A stretch of 64,000 bases of DNA from Deltaproteobacteria bacterium. GTDB lineage: Bacteria > Desulfobacterota > GWC2-55-46. The notes beneath the pieces are model-generated. The model ran no database searches and was not told where the DNA came from. It saw only the letters and a list, made by a program, of their open reading frames with translations. Where the stretch lies: contig JACOUO010000017.1 of assembly GCA_016177845.1 (NCBI GenBank), positions 1 through 64,000 of the forward strand, in the 5' to 3' direction. This document shows, in pieces, positions 28,087-37,178 of the stretch. Position 1 is the stretch's first letter, and each line of letters opens with the position of its first letter. Position numbers and translations under genes: made by a program.

Positions 28087-28842
28087 ATGGAAGATGATAT
28101 GAAATCCCGCAGGGTCTCAGTGATAATGCCGGCCTTTAATGAAGGTGAGCATATCCATGACAACATCATGGAGACCAACAGCGTGCTGGGGAAAGACTTT
28201 GACCTTGACCTTGTCATAGTAAATGACGGAAGCTCTGATAACACTTACAGCGAGGCTTTGAGGGCTGCTGAAAAACTTAAAAATGCCGTTGCCGTAAACC
28301 TTCCGGTAAATGTCGGAAAAGGCAACGCCATAAAAGAGGGCTTTAAGTATGTCAAAGGGGATTATGTGGTCTTCCTCGACGCAGACCTTGACCTTCATCC
28401 CTCTCAGGTGCCTAAGCTCCTTAAGGTAATGGACGGGCACAAGGCCAATGTCGTGATAGGCTCAAAGTACCACCCGTCATCAGAGCTTAATTATCCCTGG
28501 ATAAGAAAGCTCATAAGCAGGGTCTATGCCCTTGTCCTTAAGATACTCTTTAATCTGCCCCTGAGGGACACGCAGACAGGGCTTAAGATATATGAATACG
28601 AAGTCCTGAAAAGGGTGTTCCCGAAGATACTTTGCAAGAGGTACGCTTATGACCTGGAGCTGCTTGTAAACGCGCACAGGCTTGGCTACAGCATCCTTGA
28701 GGCCCCTGTTGTGCTTAACTTCAGAAGGCCAAAGAAGATGGGCAGGATGCGGCCAAACGACCTCTACAGGACAGGACTCGACACTCTGGCAATATTTTAC
28801 AGGACATACATTTTAAAATATTACGACAGCATCAAAACTTAG
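28087..28842 (+). CDS. GT2 family glycosyltransferase, dolichol-phosphate mannose synthase-like
   Basis: 251 residues. A GT-A fold with VSVIMPAFNEGEHI, VNDGSSDNT, NVGKGNAI and the DxD motif FLDADLD. GSKYHPSSE and the DTQTGLK segment are typical of polyprenyl-phosphate mannose or glucose synthases. No C-terminal membrane helix is present. It lies 4 nt before the first TMTC-like gene, so it probably supplies that enzyme's lipid-linked sugar donor; the sugar is unknown. Confidence 0.9.
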   Translation: MEDDMKSRRVSVIMPAFNEGEHIHDNIMETNSVLGKDFDLDLVIVNDGSSDNTYSEALRAAEKLKNAVAVNLPVNVGKGNAIKEGFKYVKGDYVVFLDADLDLHPSQVPKLLKVMDGHKANVVIGSKYHPSSELNYPWIRKLISRVYALVLKILFNLPLRDTQTGLKIYEYEVLKRVFPKILCKRYAYDLELLVNAHRLGYSILEAPVVLNFRRPKKMGRMRPNDLYRTGLDTLAIFYRTYILKYYDSIKT

Positions 28843-28846
28843 GAAA

Positions 28847-30619
28847 ATGGACTCTGGGAAAAAGGGCTTAGGCAGTACGGCTGTTTATTTGATTCTGATA
28901 ATCCTCGTATCTTTCGGGGTATATTCAAATACCCTTGGGAACGGCTTTGTCTATGACGACCATTTCCAGATAGAGAATAACCCCTGGATAAAAGACCTTA
29001 GCCATTTCCGTGACATATTCACCTCTCATGTTTACGGCTTTAAGAAAGAGCTCAACACCACCAATTCGTACCGTCCTCTGCTGTTAGTCTATTATGCGTT
29101 TGAATACGCCATGTTTGGCCTCAAGCCCTGGGGCTGGCACTTCGTAAACATAATATTGCATACGCTGAACAGCCTCCTTGTATTCTTTATCGCCTCCCGC
29201 ATCATAAGTAAAAACGGAGGGGAGGGGAGGGTGTATAATTTTGCGCCATTCTTTGCCGCTGTTATCTTTGCTGCGCACCCGGTGCACAGCGAGGCAATCG
29301 CATGGGTAGGCTGCGTGACGGAGCTTTCATATACATTCTTTTATTTATCCGCTTTCTATCTTTTCATAAGCTGTAATGGAATTGGCGTTCTGGCAGCAGC
29401 CGCATTTTTCTTCCTGCTTGCGCTCTTGAGCAAGGAGACGGCGATTACTTTGCCTCTTGTGCTGTTAGCCTATGATTTATTCTCAGGCGAGCGCAGGTTC
29501 AGGATTGGTGAGCTTATCAAAAGGTATGCGCCTTTTACGGTGAGCCTATTCGTCTATATCGCCTTGCGGCTGACCGCGCTCAAAGGGGTGCTGCCGAATC
29601 AGGGCCTCCACACTTACCTTGATCAGACAAAGGTTTTAATCAACTCTGCCGTATTTTTGGCAGAGTACATAAAGGCAATAGTTCTGCCGATAAAATTCTA
29701 TCCGTTCAATCTTTTCAATCCTGTTTATTCCATCGCGGAACCAAAGGCAATCCTTTCCGTTGTTTTTCTCATATTGGTTGCAATCGGCATCGCTGCCCTT
29801 TGGCTCTATAGAAAGAGGGTCAACCCGTTCTATCTGGTTTTTGCAGTACTTTTTTTAATAACAATGCTTCCGGCTCTCTACATACCGGGTTTAAGCCGCC
29901 ATGCCTTTGCTGACAGGCAGGCCTACCTGCCTTCGGTGTGGCTTATACTGATTGTCTCGCTTCTTGTAGATAAGGCAGGGAAAGGCAGGAATGCGGTCAA
30001 GGCTGTCTCAGCCGTTCTTATCTTAATAACAGCTCTGTATTCTTTCGAGACCATAAGGCGTAACTCAGCATGGAAGAACGACCTTACGATATGGCAGGCC
30101 TCGGCAGAAGCGGCTGAGGCAAACTATCTTGCCTATCTCAATATCGGCATTGAATATTCGATTGTAGGCAGGCCGGACGATGCTATTGCTTTTTACAAAA
30201 AATCTCTTGATGCGAATTTAAAGCGGCGCGACCCTGATAAGCCTAAGGTAGTGGTAACGCATATGAATATCGCCAAGGCATACCGCAGTAAGAATGACCT
30301 TGAAGGGGCGAGAATTGAGTTTAAGGAGGCTCTTAAAGCAGAGCCTGCCAATCTTGGCGCGCTGCTTGGGCTGGCTTCCGTCTCTGAGGAGATGGGGCTT
30401 TTTGATGAAGCCGTCTCTATCTACAGGCAAGGGCTTAACTTCGCACAGGACCCGCAGGCGATAAAGGATATCAATAACGCAATAGGGAACTCCTATGCGA
30501 ACAGAGGCATGTTCAGTGAAGCCCTGGCCAGTTATGCGGATGCCCTTAAAATATCTCCGAACGATGAAGTGATACTTTCAAATATGGCTCAGGTCAGAAG
30601 CCTCGTAGGCAAGAGGTGA
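28847..30619 (+). CDS. TMTC-like GT-C membrane protein with C-terminal TPRs (copy 1)
   Basis: 590 residues. Residues ~10-410 have about ten to eleven membrane helices. The first periplasmic loop has VYDD (D37, D38), matching the acidic catalytic pair of GT-C enzymes, and LSKETAITLP matches the conserved KE segment of TMTC proteins; residues ~430-590 are TPR repeats. Eukaryotic TMTC1-4 with this layout are protein O-mannosyltransferases. With the GT2 gene just upstream, a protein O-glycosylation role is likely but inferred. Confidence 0.85.
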   Translation: MDSGKKGLGSTAVYLILIILVSFGVYSNTLGNGFVYDDHFQIENNPWIKDLSHFRDIFTSHVYGFKKELNTTNSYRPLLLVYYAFEYAMFGLKPWGWHFVNIILHTLNSLLVFFIASRIISKNGGEGRVYNFAPFFAAVIFAAHPVHSEAIAWVGCVTELSYTFFYLSAFYLFISCNGIGVLAAAAFFFLLALLSKETAITLPLVLLAYDLFSGERRFRIGELIKRYAPFTVSLFVYIALRLTALKGVLPNQGLHTYLDQTKVLINSAVFLAEYIKAIVLPIKFYPFNLFNPVYSIAEPKAILSVVFLILVAIGIAALWLYRKRVNPFYLVFAVLFLITMLPALYIPGLSRHAFADRQAYLPSVWLILIVSLLVDKAGKGRNAVKAVSAVLILITALYSFETIRRNSAWKNDLTIWQASAEAAEANYLAYLNIGIEYSIVGRPDDAIAFYKKSLDANLKRRDPDKPKVVVTHMNIAKAYRSKNDLEGARIEFKEALKAEPANLGALLGLASVSEEMGLFDEAVSIYRQGLNFAQDPQAIKDINNAIGNSYANRGMFSEALASYADALKISPNDEVILSNMAQVRSLVGKR

Positions 30620-30662
30620 TTTCTTTTGTTTTTCTGCCCCGATATATGCTAAAAAGTCCGAT

Positions 30663-32438
30663 ATGAACAGAAGAGCATTAAATGTCTATACGATCATCTC
30701 AATAGCCGCACTTGTCGCCCTTTCCTTTATCATCTATCATAAGGCGCTTTCATTCGGCTTCGTATATGACGACAATGAACAGGTATTGAGGAACAGGTGG
30801 ATAACTTCGGCCTCGTTCCTGCCTGATATTTTCAGGTCGCATACCTTCGGGTTCTCTGAGGACAGTTATCAGGCTTTGACATACAGGCCTGTCTTCATTG
30901 CCATATATCTTTTCGAATACGCCATCTTCGGCCTGAATGCCTGGGGGTGGCATCTGGTCAATATCCTTCTCCATGCGGCAAATTCCATTGCCGTATTTTT
31001 TACTGTCGCATTCCTGCTTGAAAGGCATGAGCCCGCTTCAAAAGAAACACCCGTGACCCTGTATCTGCCGGCATTTGCCGCAGCTGCCCTGTTTGCCTCA
31101 TTCCCTGTAAATACCGAGGTCGTTTCATGGGTGGGCTGTATCCCTGAGCTGATGTACACGCTCCTTTGCCTGAGCGCATTTTATATGTATATGGCCTCAA
31201 GAGAGAACGGTAAATTGCTCTATATCTTAAGGCTGGCCTCGGTTGTTTTGTATTTTGTAGCAATGCTTGTCAAGGAAACGGCGATTATACTGCCTGCTTT
31301 GCTTTTTATCTATGATTGCATCAAGTACAGAGGCGAGAGGATTATCAGCCTTGCAAAGATTAAAAGGTACATTCCTTATGCAGTAACCGCCGCAGCATAT
31401 ATGGCAATAAGGATAGCGGTGCTCGGCAATATGGCGCCCCCCGAAAAGCTCCATACAAACCTTACAGGCTTTCAGTATCTCATAAACGCGTTCCCCATGA
31501 TACTCAGGTATCTGAGGGAACTTGTGCTGCCCATTGAATATCCTCTCCAGCGTTTCAGCCCCTATTTTTCAATGGCTGAGCCTGTTGTGGTCATCTCTGT
31601 TCTGGTTGTGCTTTCAATCCCCGTGCTTGTCTTTCTGTTCAGGAAGAGGATAAAGCCTGTGTATCTTCTGGCTCTATTTTTCTTTATACCGCTTCTCCCT
31701 GCTTTGTATTCGCCGGGCGTAAGCCGCACCCCTTTTGCCGACAGGTATCTCTATTCGCCATCTATTGGGCTTGCCCTTTTCGTGGCGATTATATTAAAGA
31801 TTGCCATAAGCAGGAAGACTGCGCTGAAAGCGGCTGTTGCGGCATTTGCGGTAATCCTTGCGGCCAATTCCGCATGGGCCTGCAAAAAGAGCCTTATCTG
31901 GAAAGACGACCTTACGCTCTGGAATTATGCGGCCAAGGGCGCGCCTGATAATTACATAGCCCTTTATTCCATCGGGTACGCTCATTATAAAGAGGGCAGG
32001 GTAGACGAAGCGATCCCGATGTTTGAGAAGGCGCTCAACTTAAATCTTGCGAGCGAGCAACCTGACCCAACTATGCTTTTGATTATGCATCGGGCGCTTG
32101 CCGGGACTTACCTTAAAAAGGGTTTGCTTGAAAACGCGGCCCGGGAGTATAATGAACTGCTCAGGCTTGCCCCTGAGGATTTTGTGGCATCTTATAATCT
32201 GGCAACCATCTACAGGCAGAAGGGGCTCTTAAATGAGGCAGTAGAGCTTTACAGGACAGCGCTTCTTTTCGCCAAAGAGCCTTTTATGCTCAGAGACATC
32301 CATTACAATATGGGGCAGTCCTATATGGGCCTTGGGAGGAGGGCTGAAGCAGCTGCAAGTTTCGAGAAAGCCCTTGAACTTTCTCCTGATGACCCCATGA
32401 TCTTAAACAGCCTTAGAGAGGCAAACCCCGCACAGTAG
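30663..32438 (+). CDS. TMTC-like GT-C membrane protein with C-terminal TPRs (copy 2)
   Basis: 591 residues, a paralogue of the preceding gene in tandem. It has the same order: VYDD in the first loop (D36, D37), WGWHLVNILLHAANS, MLVKETAIILP, PGVSRTPFADRYLYSPS, then TPRs from ~430. The two differ widely in sequence, so duplication is old and acceptor targets may differ. It begins 43 nt after copy 1. Confidence 0.85.
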   Translation: MNRRALNVYTIISIAALVALSFIIYHKALSFGFVYDDNEQVLRNRWITSASFLPDIFRSHTFGFSEDSYQALTYRPVFIAIYLFEYAIFGLNAWGWHLVNILLHAANSIAVFFTVAFLLERHEPASKETPVTLYLPAFAAAALFASFPVNTEVVSWVGCIPELMYTLLCLSAFYMYMASRENGKLLYILRLASVVLYFVAMLVKETAIILPALLFIYDCIKYRGERIISLAKIKRYIPYAVTAAAYMAIRIAVLGNMAPPEKLHTNLTGFQYLINAFPMILRYLRELVLPIEYPLQRFSPYFSMAEPVVVISVLVVLSIPVLVFLFRKRIKPVYLLALFFFIPLLPALYSPGVSRTPFADRYLYSPSIGLALFVAIILKIAISRKTALKAAVAAFAVILAANSAWACKKSLIWKDDLTLWNYAAKGAPDNYIALYSIGYAHYKEGRVDEAIPMFEKALNLNLASEQPDPTMLLIMHRALAGTYLKKGLLENAAREYNELLRLAPEDFVASYNLATIYRQKGLLNEAVELYRTALLFAKEPFMLRDIHYNMGQSYMGLGRRAEAAASFEKALELSPDDPMILNSLREANPAQ

Positions 32439-32613
32439 CAGCCTGCGGGCATGCTTGAATTAGCTTTTAATTTACTTGAAAAGGGACTAAGATAGGTTTT
32501 AGATGGCTGGTTTGCCGAGTTCAGCCATGTTTATTTATGGATTGTAATTAAAATCACTTTTTTTAAAAAAGTTTTTTGTATAGAATGCTGAAAGGTACCG
32601 GAAAAGAAGGTTT

Positions 32614-33405
32614 ATGAGCACTGTCAGGGAAAAACTTATAAATATGTTCTCCAAAGTCATGGCAGGCACTGTGACACGGGAAGAAGGCACAATGCTTATA
32701 AATGCTCTTGCCAAGGAGGACCTTGCCGAGACCATGAAGGAATTGTCCTATCTGATTGATAATCCGCCCCCCGGCGTTTTTCCCAAGACGATTCTGCACA
32801 CAATAGCCCTTTCGAGGAATAAGGGTTTTTATAACATCATGATAGCGAGCCTTGAGCACAAGAATGAGGAGGTCTCCATTCTTGCCGCGCAGGAACTTGC
32901 CAGGCTTAAAACATCTGACGCAAAGGTTGTTCTGGTTGAGCATACCAACAGCGAGGCATACCATGTCAGGAAGGCTTCGGCTATAGCGCTGGCGCAAGGC
33001 TTCGGTGACGGCGTGGCCCTTTTGAAAAAGCACATCCTTGAGAACCCCGAGCCGTTCTACCGGTCAACCTCGGCGCAGGGCCTTCTTAGCGCGGGCAGCA
33101 AAGGCCTGGAGGCGCTCCTTTCAATCCTCAGCTCAGGCAATACAGGCGCGATGGTCTCAGCGGCTGAGGTGTTGTCTGCCGCGTGCCGCCACCTTGATGA
33201 CAAGGAGATACCAAAGATATTTGACGCGCTTATGGTAGCGGGCGATAAAAAGGACAGCCAGTCGCTTATAGAGCTTTTAAGGCTGGCCGGGAAATTGGGG
33301 AGCAGGGCAAAGGGCTTCGAGGGTTTTGTGCTCGCGTTCTCTGATTATCAGTCCGAGCCTGTACGCAAAGAAGCTCAGAACGCGCTTAAGCTCATAAGAA
33401 GCTGA
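32614..33405 (+). CDS. HEAT-repeat protein
   Basis: 263 residues, soluble. Several HEAT-like units are visible, for example NEEVSILAAQELARLKTSDAK in parts, YHVRKASAIALAQGFGDG and PFYRSTSAQGLLSAGSKG. The length and repeat type suggest a scaffold or adaptor. The 175-bp gap upstream has no recognisable feature beyond A/T-rich sequence. Its stop abuts the stop of the convergent TPR gene. Confidence 0.75.
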   Translation: MSTVREKLINMFSKVMAGTVTREEGTMLINALAKEDLAETMKELSYLIDNPPPGVFPKTILHTIALSRNKGFYNIMIASLEHKNEEVSILAAQELARLKTSDAKVVLVEHTNSEAYHVRKASAIALAQGFGDGVALLKKHILENPEPFYRSTSAQGLLSAGSKGLEALLSILSSGNTGAMVSAAEVLSAACRHLDDKEIPKIFDALMVAGDKKDSQSLIELLRLAGKLGSRAKGFEGFVLAFSDYQSEPVRKEAQNALKLIRS

Positions 33406-34236
33406 TCATCCTCCCATTATACGGGATAATCTTTCATTTGCCTCATTCAGGTCCGGCCTTAGTTTAAGGGCAGTCCTGTATTGTTCTGCAGCATCATTAA
33501 GCCTGCCCTGCTGTTCAAATACCTTTCCAAGCCCAAGATATGCCTCTGCTGTGGCAGGATTTATGCTAAGCGCTTTGGAGTATTCCCCTATCGCCTCATC
33601 CGTCATGCCCTGCATCATTTTTACATCGCCTATATAGGCATAGGCCTGCGCAAAATCCGGTCTGGTCTTTAATATCGAGTTGTATGCCGATATCGACTCT
33701 TCAAACCTCCCCATGTCCCTGTATGCAAGCCCAAGGTTCAGATAGGTCTTTGCGTGATTGGGGCGCACGGCAAGGGAAAGCCTGTACTCCTCTACCGCCT
33801 TTTCAAACTGAGCGCCGGAATAATAAATGAAACCGAGATTGTTATGCGCTTCGGCGAGGTCAGGCTTAAGCTCAAGCGCAATTTTGTATTTTTCCAATGC
33901 TTCATCGATGCGCCCCCATTTGTGATAGATGGCGCCAACATTGAAATGGGCCTTGGCGTAATACGGATAAAGCTCTATTGCCTTGTTGTTCTCAGCGAGG
34001 GCCTCTTCAAGCCTGTTCTCTCCGGCAAGCACCGTAGCGTAATTATAGTGCGCCCTTGCCTTCATGGGTGACTTTTCGACATTATCACTCCAGAGGGAAG
34101 TGGGCCTTGACCAGACAGAGTTCCTGTTGTATGTAGAGATAGCCAGCCCTAATGTGATTATAAGAAGAAATATTGCTGAGGCGTAAGAGAAGTTATGATT
34201 GGCTTTTGAGGGTGAATCCGTAACAGCGCTGTCCAT
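33406..34236 (-). CDS. Membrane-anchored TPR protein (TMTC-tail-like)
   Basis: 276 residues: one membrane helix at ~16-34, then WSRPTSLWSDNVEKSPMKARAH in short form, then about six TPR units (for example AEAHNNLGFIYYSGAQFEKAVEEY). This equals the last helix plus TPR tail of TMTC-like proteins without the catalytic part, so it may be a truncated relative. It starts 3 nt after the outer-membrane barrel gene and ends the reverse-strand cytochrome cluster. Confidence 0.8.
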   Translation of the reverse strand: MDSAVTDSPSKANHNFSYASAIFLLIITLGLAISTYNRNSVWSRPTSLWSDNVEKSPMKARAHYNYATVLAGENRLEEALAENNKAIELYPYYAKAHFNVGAIYHKWGRIDEALEKYKIALELKPDLAEAHNNLGFIYYSGAQFEKAVEEYRLSLAVRPNHAKTYLNLGLAYRDMGRFEESISAYNSILKTRPDFAQAYAYIGDVKMMQGMTDEAIGEYSKALSINPATAEAYLGLGKVFEQQGRLNDAAEQYRTALKLRPDLNEANERLSRIMGG

Positions 34237-34239
34237 AAC

Positions 34240-36219
34240 CTACCAGATCCTTACGAATTGTCTTGTAGCCCTGAACAGGATCCTGCTTTCGGTATATTCC
34301 AGATTATTGTCTTTGTTGATTGTGTAGCGGTGCTCCAGTGAAAGCAGCCAACTCCTGATGGGGTTGAGCAGGGAGTTTTCAAAATATGTGACATTTGAAA
34401 ATGAGTTGGAGGTCTTCGTATCATTCCTCTGTGCTAAAAATTGCCAGGCCGTATTCTTCAGAAGTGTCTTGGTGTATCTTCCGGTATAGCTGGCTGTGAC
34501 AGACCTGTCTGTGCCCCCGGTAAATTTGCTGTACAGCAGTTCATAGCTTGCGGACATGTCAAGTGATCCGCCAAGAAGGGGCGTGGACCGCGAAGCCGAT
34601 ACACCGGTGCTATCGCTTGTAGAGAACCCGTTTGCCTCGTAAAATGAATTATTCCGTTCGGCGAATAATTGTAATTTTGTATTTTTGAAATAACTGGTGT
34701 TGGCATCAAACCTGTATAATTCAGTTTTCTGGTCCAATGCTTCAAGATAAGAGGATTGGTCGCTTTTTGAATATCTTGCAGTCATCGCCACATATTTCTT
34801 CCATACCTTGTTGAATGCGTCGAGAGTGTATGCGATGGTCCTTCCGCCGATATCTCCGGAGAAACTGTCAATAAACGAATAGCTGGCTGATGTGCTGAAG
34901 CCTACATACGGGTTTACATTGATATCATTAAGAGCAAGGTTGAAATTATACTCGATGCCTTTACCGGCCTGCTGGTTCGTGCTCTTTTCCTCGGTATAGC
35001 CGGCCCCTACCGTGGATTGTAAAATTGCCCATGTAAGAGGTTTTGTATAATTGACATTCGTCGTTACCTTAAGCACCTTTCTGTCACCGACATTGATAGA
35101 GGCATCCGATGAGTTGGTCTTGACTTCAGAATAGCTTATGACTTCCGTCAAATAGAGATTTCTGGTCAGTATATAGCTTGTGTTTAGGAGTGAAGAGAGG
35201 TTTTCTGATTCGTATGTGGATGTGGAAGACTCATTATTTGTGGTACCTGCGGACAGGCTCAAGCCGGAACTGAGGCGGTCGGTGAACTTGTATTGCATAT
35301 CACCTGAATAGTTGCTTCCTTCCATTGAGCCGTCTGATTCAGACTTGTACCAGCTGAAATTATGGGTTTGGCTGAAGTCAATACTTGGCTTTGAGTTGAG
35401 GTTGAAACTCATGCCTTTAACTTTTGTGTCCGTAGTATCGCTACTGTTTACGCTTCTGGAGGCGCCAAGGAAAAAGTATGTTCTTTTTGAGATGTTGGTC
35501 CTGTTAGTGAAATTCAGGCCCATATCGCTTGAATCACCGGTATCGTTGACCTTGTCATTGTTCCTGGTGAGGTCGAATTGCAGTTCGTTAACAGTCGGGC
35601 CGAGCTCTTTTTTCATGGCAGTTCTGTAGAGGGTGGTCTCAAGTTCACTGCCCTCGCTTACAGAGCTGCTCTTCTCAACATTGATAGTGGTTACGGGAAG
35701 GGTCCTTAATTTCAGGAACCAGCGCAGGCCGTATGTGGTTTTTTTTGTGTCAGTATCCCCTGCCTGTGTGGAATTGGTATCATCGGTCCTGTTCCCGTAA
35801 AGAGTAAACGGGATTGAAGACTTGGGCAGGAGAGTGGTCGTGAAATAGTAATTAACCGATCTTGTGCCGTTCTCAGTCCCGTTGGTATCGGTATCCGTAT
35901 CGGTTAAAGACACCCCTGCGTCATAAATCAAAAGCCTTCTTGAACCTATATTGCCTTTCAGGTCAAGGCTGTATATCTGCGTGAATTTATCTGTTTTGGT
36001 CTCGGTTGTCTTTTCGTTCCTGTCGAGATTTTCAAGCTCAAAATACACCCTGCCGACCATGGATTTGAATACATAAGGGTCCTCATCCTCAACGCAGTAG
36101 CCTGCAGTAGGCACAAAACACGCGAGCAAAAGCAGGATCAAGGCAAGCCGGTCCCTTATGGACAGAGGAGTCCGTGCCTTTTCCTGCGGTAATCGTTTGG
36201 TAGAGGGAGAAAGCTGCAT
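34240..36219 (-). CDS. Predicted outer-membrane beta-barrel protein
   Basis: 659 residues. A signal-like segment LALILLLLACFVPTAGYC follows an unusually long charged N-region (26 residues). The rest is a run of alternating-hydrophobicity strands rich in Ser, Thr, Tyr and Asn, ending in an aromatic residue (ATRQFVRIW), the BAM recognition signature. No CxxCH is present. Barrels of this sort next to multiheme cytochromes often serve as electron conduits or secretion pores; that role is inferred from position. Family not recognised. Confidence 0.72.
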   Translation of the reverse strand: MQLSPSTKRLPQEKARTPLSIRDRLALILLLLACFVPTAGYCVEDEDPYVFKSMVGRVYFELENLDRNEKTTETKTDKFTQIYSLDLKGNIGSRRLLIYDAGVSLTDTDTDTNGTENGTRSVNYYFTTTLLPKSSIPFTLYGNRTDDTNSTQAGDTDTKKTTYGLRWFLKLRTLPVTTINVEKSSSVSEGSELETTLYRTAMKKELGPTVNELQFDLTRNNDKVNDTGDSSDMGLNFTNRTNISKRTYFFLGASRSVNSSDTTDTKVKGMSFNLNSKPSIDFSQTHNFSWYKSESDGSMEGSNYSGDMQYKFTDRLSSGLSLSAGTTNNESSTSTYESENLSSLLNTSYILTRNLYLTEVISYSEVKTNSSDASINVGDRKVLKVTTNVNYTKPLTWAILQSTVGAGYTEEKSTNQQAGKGIEYNFNLALNDINVNPYVGFSTSASYSFIDSFSGDIGGRTIAYTLDAFNKVWKKYVAMTARYSKSDQSSYLEALDQKTELYRFDANTSYFKNTKLQLFAERNNSFYEANGFSTSDSTGVSASRSTPLLGGSLDMSASYELLYSKFTGGTDRSVTASYTGRYTKTLLKNTAWQFLAQRNDTKTSNSFSNVTYFENSLLNPIRSWLLSLEHRYTINKDNNLEYTESRILFRATRQFVRIW

Positions 36220-36295
36220 AAATCAATATCAAAGCGCCGGTTTATTTGGTTGTTGAAAAGGCTTTTTTAGTAACCGCCTTAATTCTGCGATAGTT

Positions 36296-37087
36296 CTATT
36301 CTTTAGGCCATGCGCACCTGAAGCCCACATCGTTATATGCCCCCTCAGGAGGAGCGGCATTTCTGAACGCGGACCTTACATATACCTGGAGCGTGTAGTG
36401 GCCCATTCCTCCCCATCCGCCGCCTCTTACGACCTTGAGCTTCTCGCCGTATTCAGGGTCCTTGAAGTCATTTTCAGGGTATTGCTGATACCAGTCCGCT
36501 GTCCATTCCTGAACATTTCCGGCCATATCAACTGCTCCGTAAGGGCTCTGGCCCTCAGCAAACATGCCTGCGGGAGTAGTGCCGGCGAATTCTCCCATTG
36601 TATTGAGCTTTTTTATGTCAAACTCATTGCCCCATGGGAATCTCCGTCCGTCAGCGCCGCGCGCGGCCTTCTCCCATTCGGCTTCCGTCGGAAGTCTTTT
36701 GCCGGCCCATTCGCAGTATTCCTTGGCATCATTCCATGTTACGAAAACAACAGGGTGGTCGGCCACTTCAGGGGCGTAGTTCCCGTTTATCCAATGTGCA
36801 GGGGCTTTATGCCCTTTATCGACAAATTCCTTATATTTTTTGTTAGTCACTTCGGTCTTATCGATATAGAATTCCTTCAGCTTAACTTTCCTCTCAGGCC
36901 TTTCATTGGCGTACCACGGCCTTTTATCGCCGTACTGGAGGGCTTTGGCTTCTTTATCGACTTCATTGCTGCCCATTGTAAACTCGCCCTTGGAAACCTT
37001 GACCATGTCCTGCGGAGGGGATTTGCAACCCGCCAAGAGGATGACCGTGCTTAAAAGGACTAAATATTTTCCGTTACCAAACTGCAT
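36296..37087 (-). CDS. SUMF1/FGE-domain lipoprotein
   Basis: 263 residues. Lipobox VILLAGC (lipidated Cys 21) then a complete formylglycine-generating-enzyme-like domain: GEFTMGSNE, YIDKTEVTNKKY, HPVVFVTWNDAKEYCEWAGKRLPTE in pieces, VDMAGNVQEW, GGGWGG and VGFRCAW. The copper-binding CxxxxC pair of true FGE is missing (the region reads RGGGWGGMGHYTLQV), so it is probably not an oxidase but a binding or structural homologue. It follows the spermidine-synthase-like gene in the cluster. Confidence 0.87.
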   Translation of the reverse strand: MQFGNGKYLVLLSTVILLAGCKSPPQDMVKVSKGEFTMGSNEVDKEAKALQYGDKRPWYANERPERKVKLKEFYIDKTEVTNKKYKEFVDKGHKAPAHWINGNYAPEVADHPVVFVTWNDAKEYCEWAGKRLPTEAEWEKAARGADGRRFPWGNEFDIKKLNTMGEFAGTTPAGMFAEGQSPYGAVDMAGNVQEWTADWYQQYPENDFKDPEYGEKLKVVRGGGWGGMGHYTLQVYVRSAFRNAAPPEGAYNDVGFRCAWPKE

Positions 37088-37178
37088 AATTCCTCCTGAA
37101 TGCTGCTTTCTGATAAGATAAAAAAGGCGCTCAGAGCAGGCAATATTATATATACTCTGCGTACCAATTCAACTGTTT

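Noticed and set aside
36398-37054. A 218-codon plus-strand frame opposite the SUMF1 lipoprotein gene
   Set aside because: Antisense shadow of a gene with clear domain motifs; no ribosome site and no family likeness.
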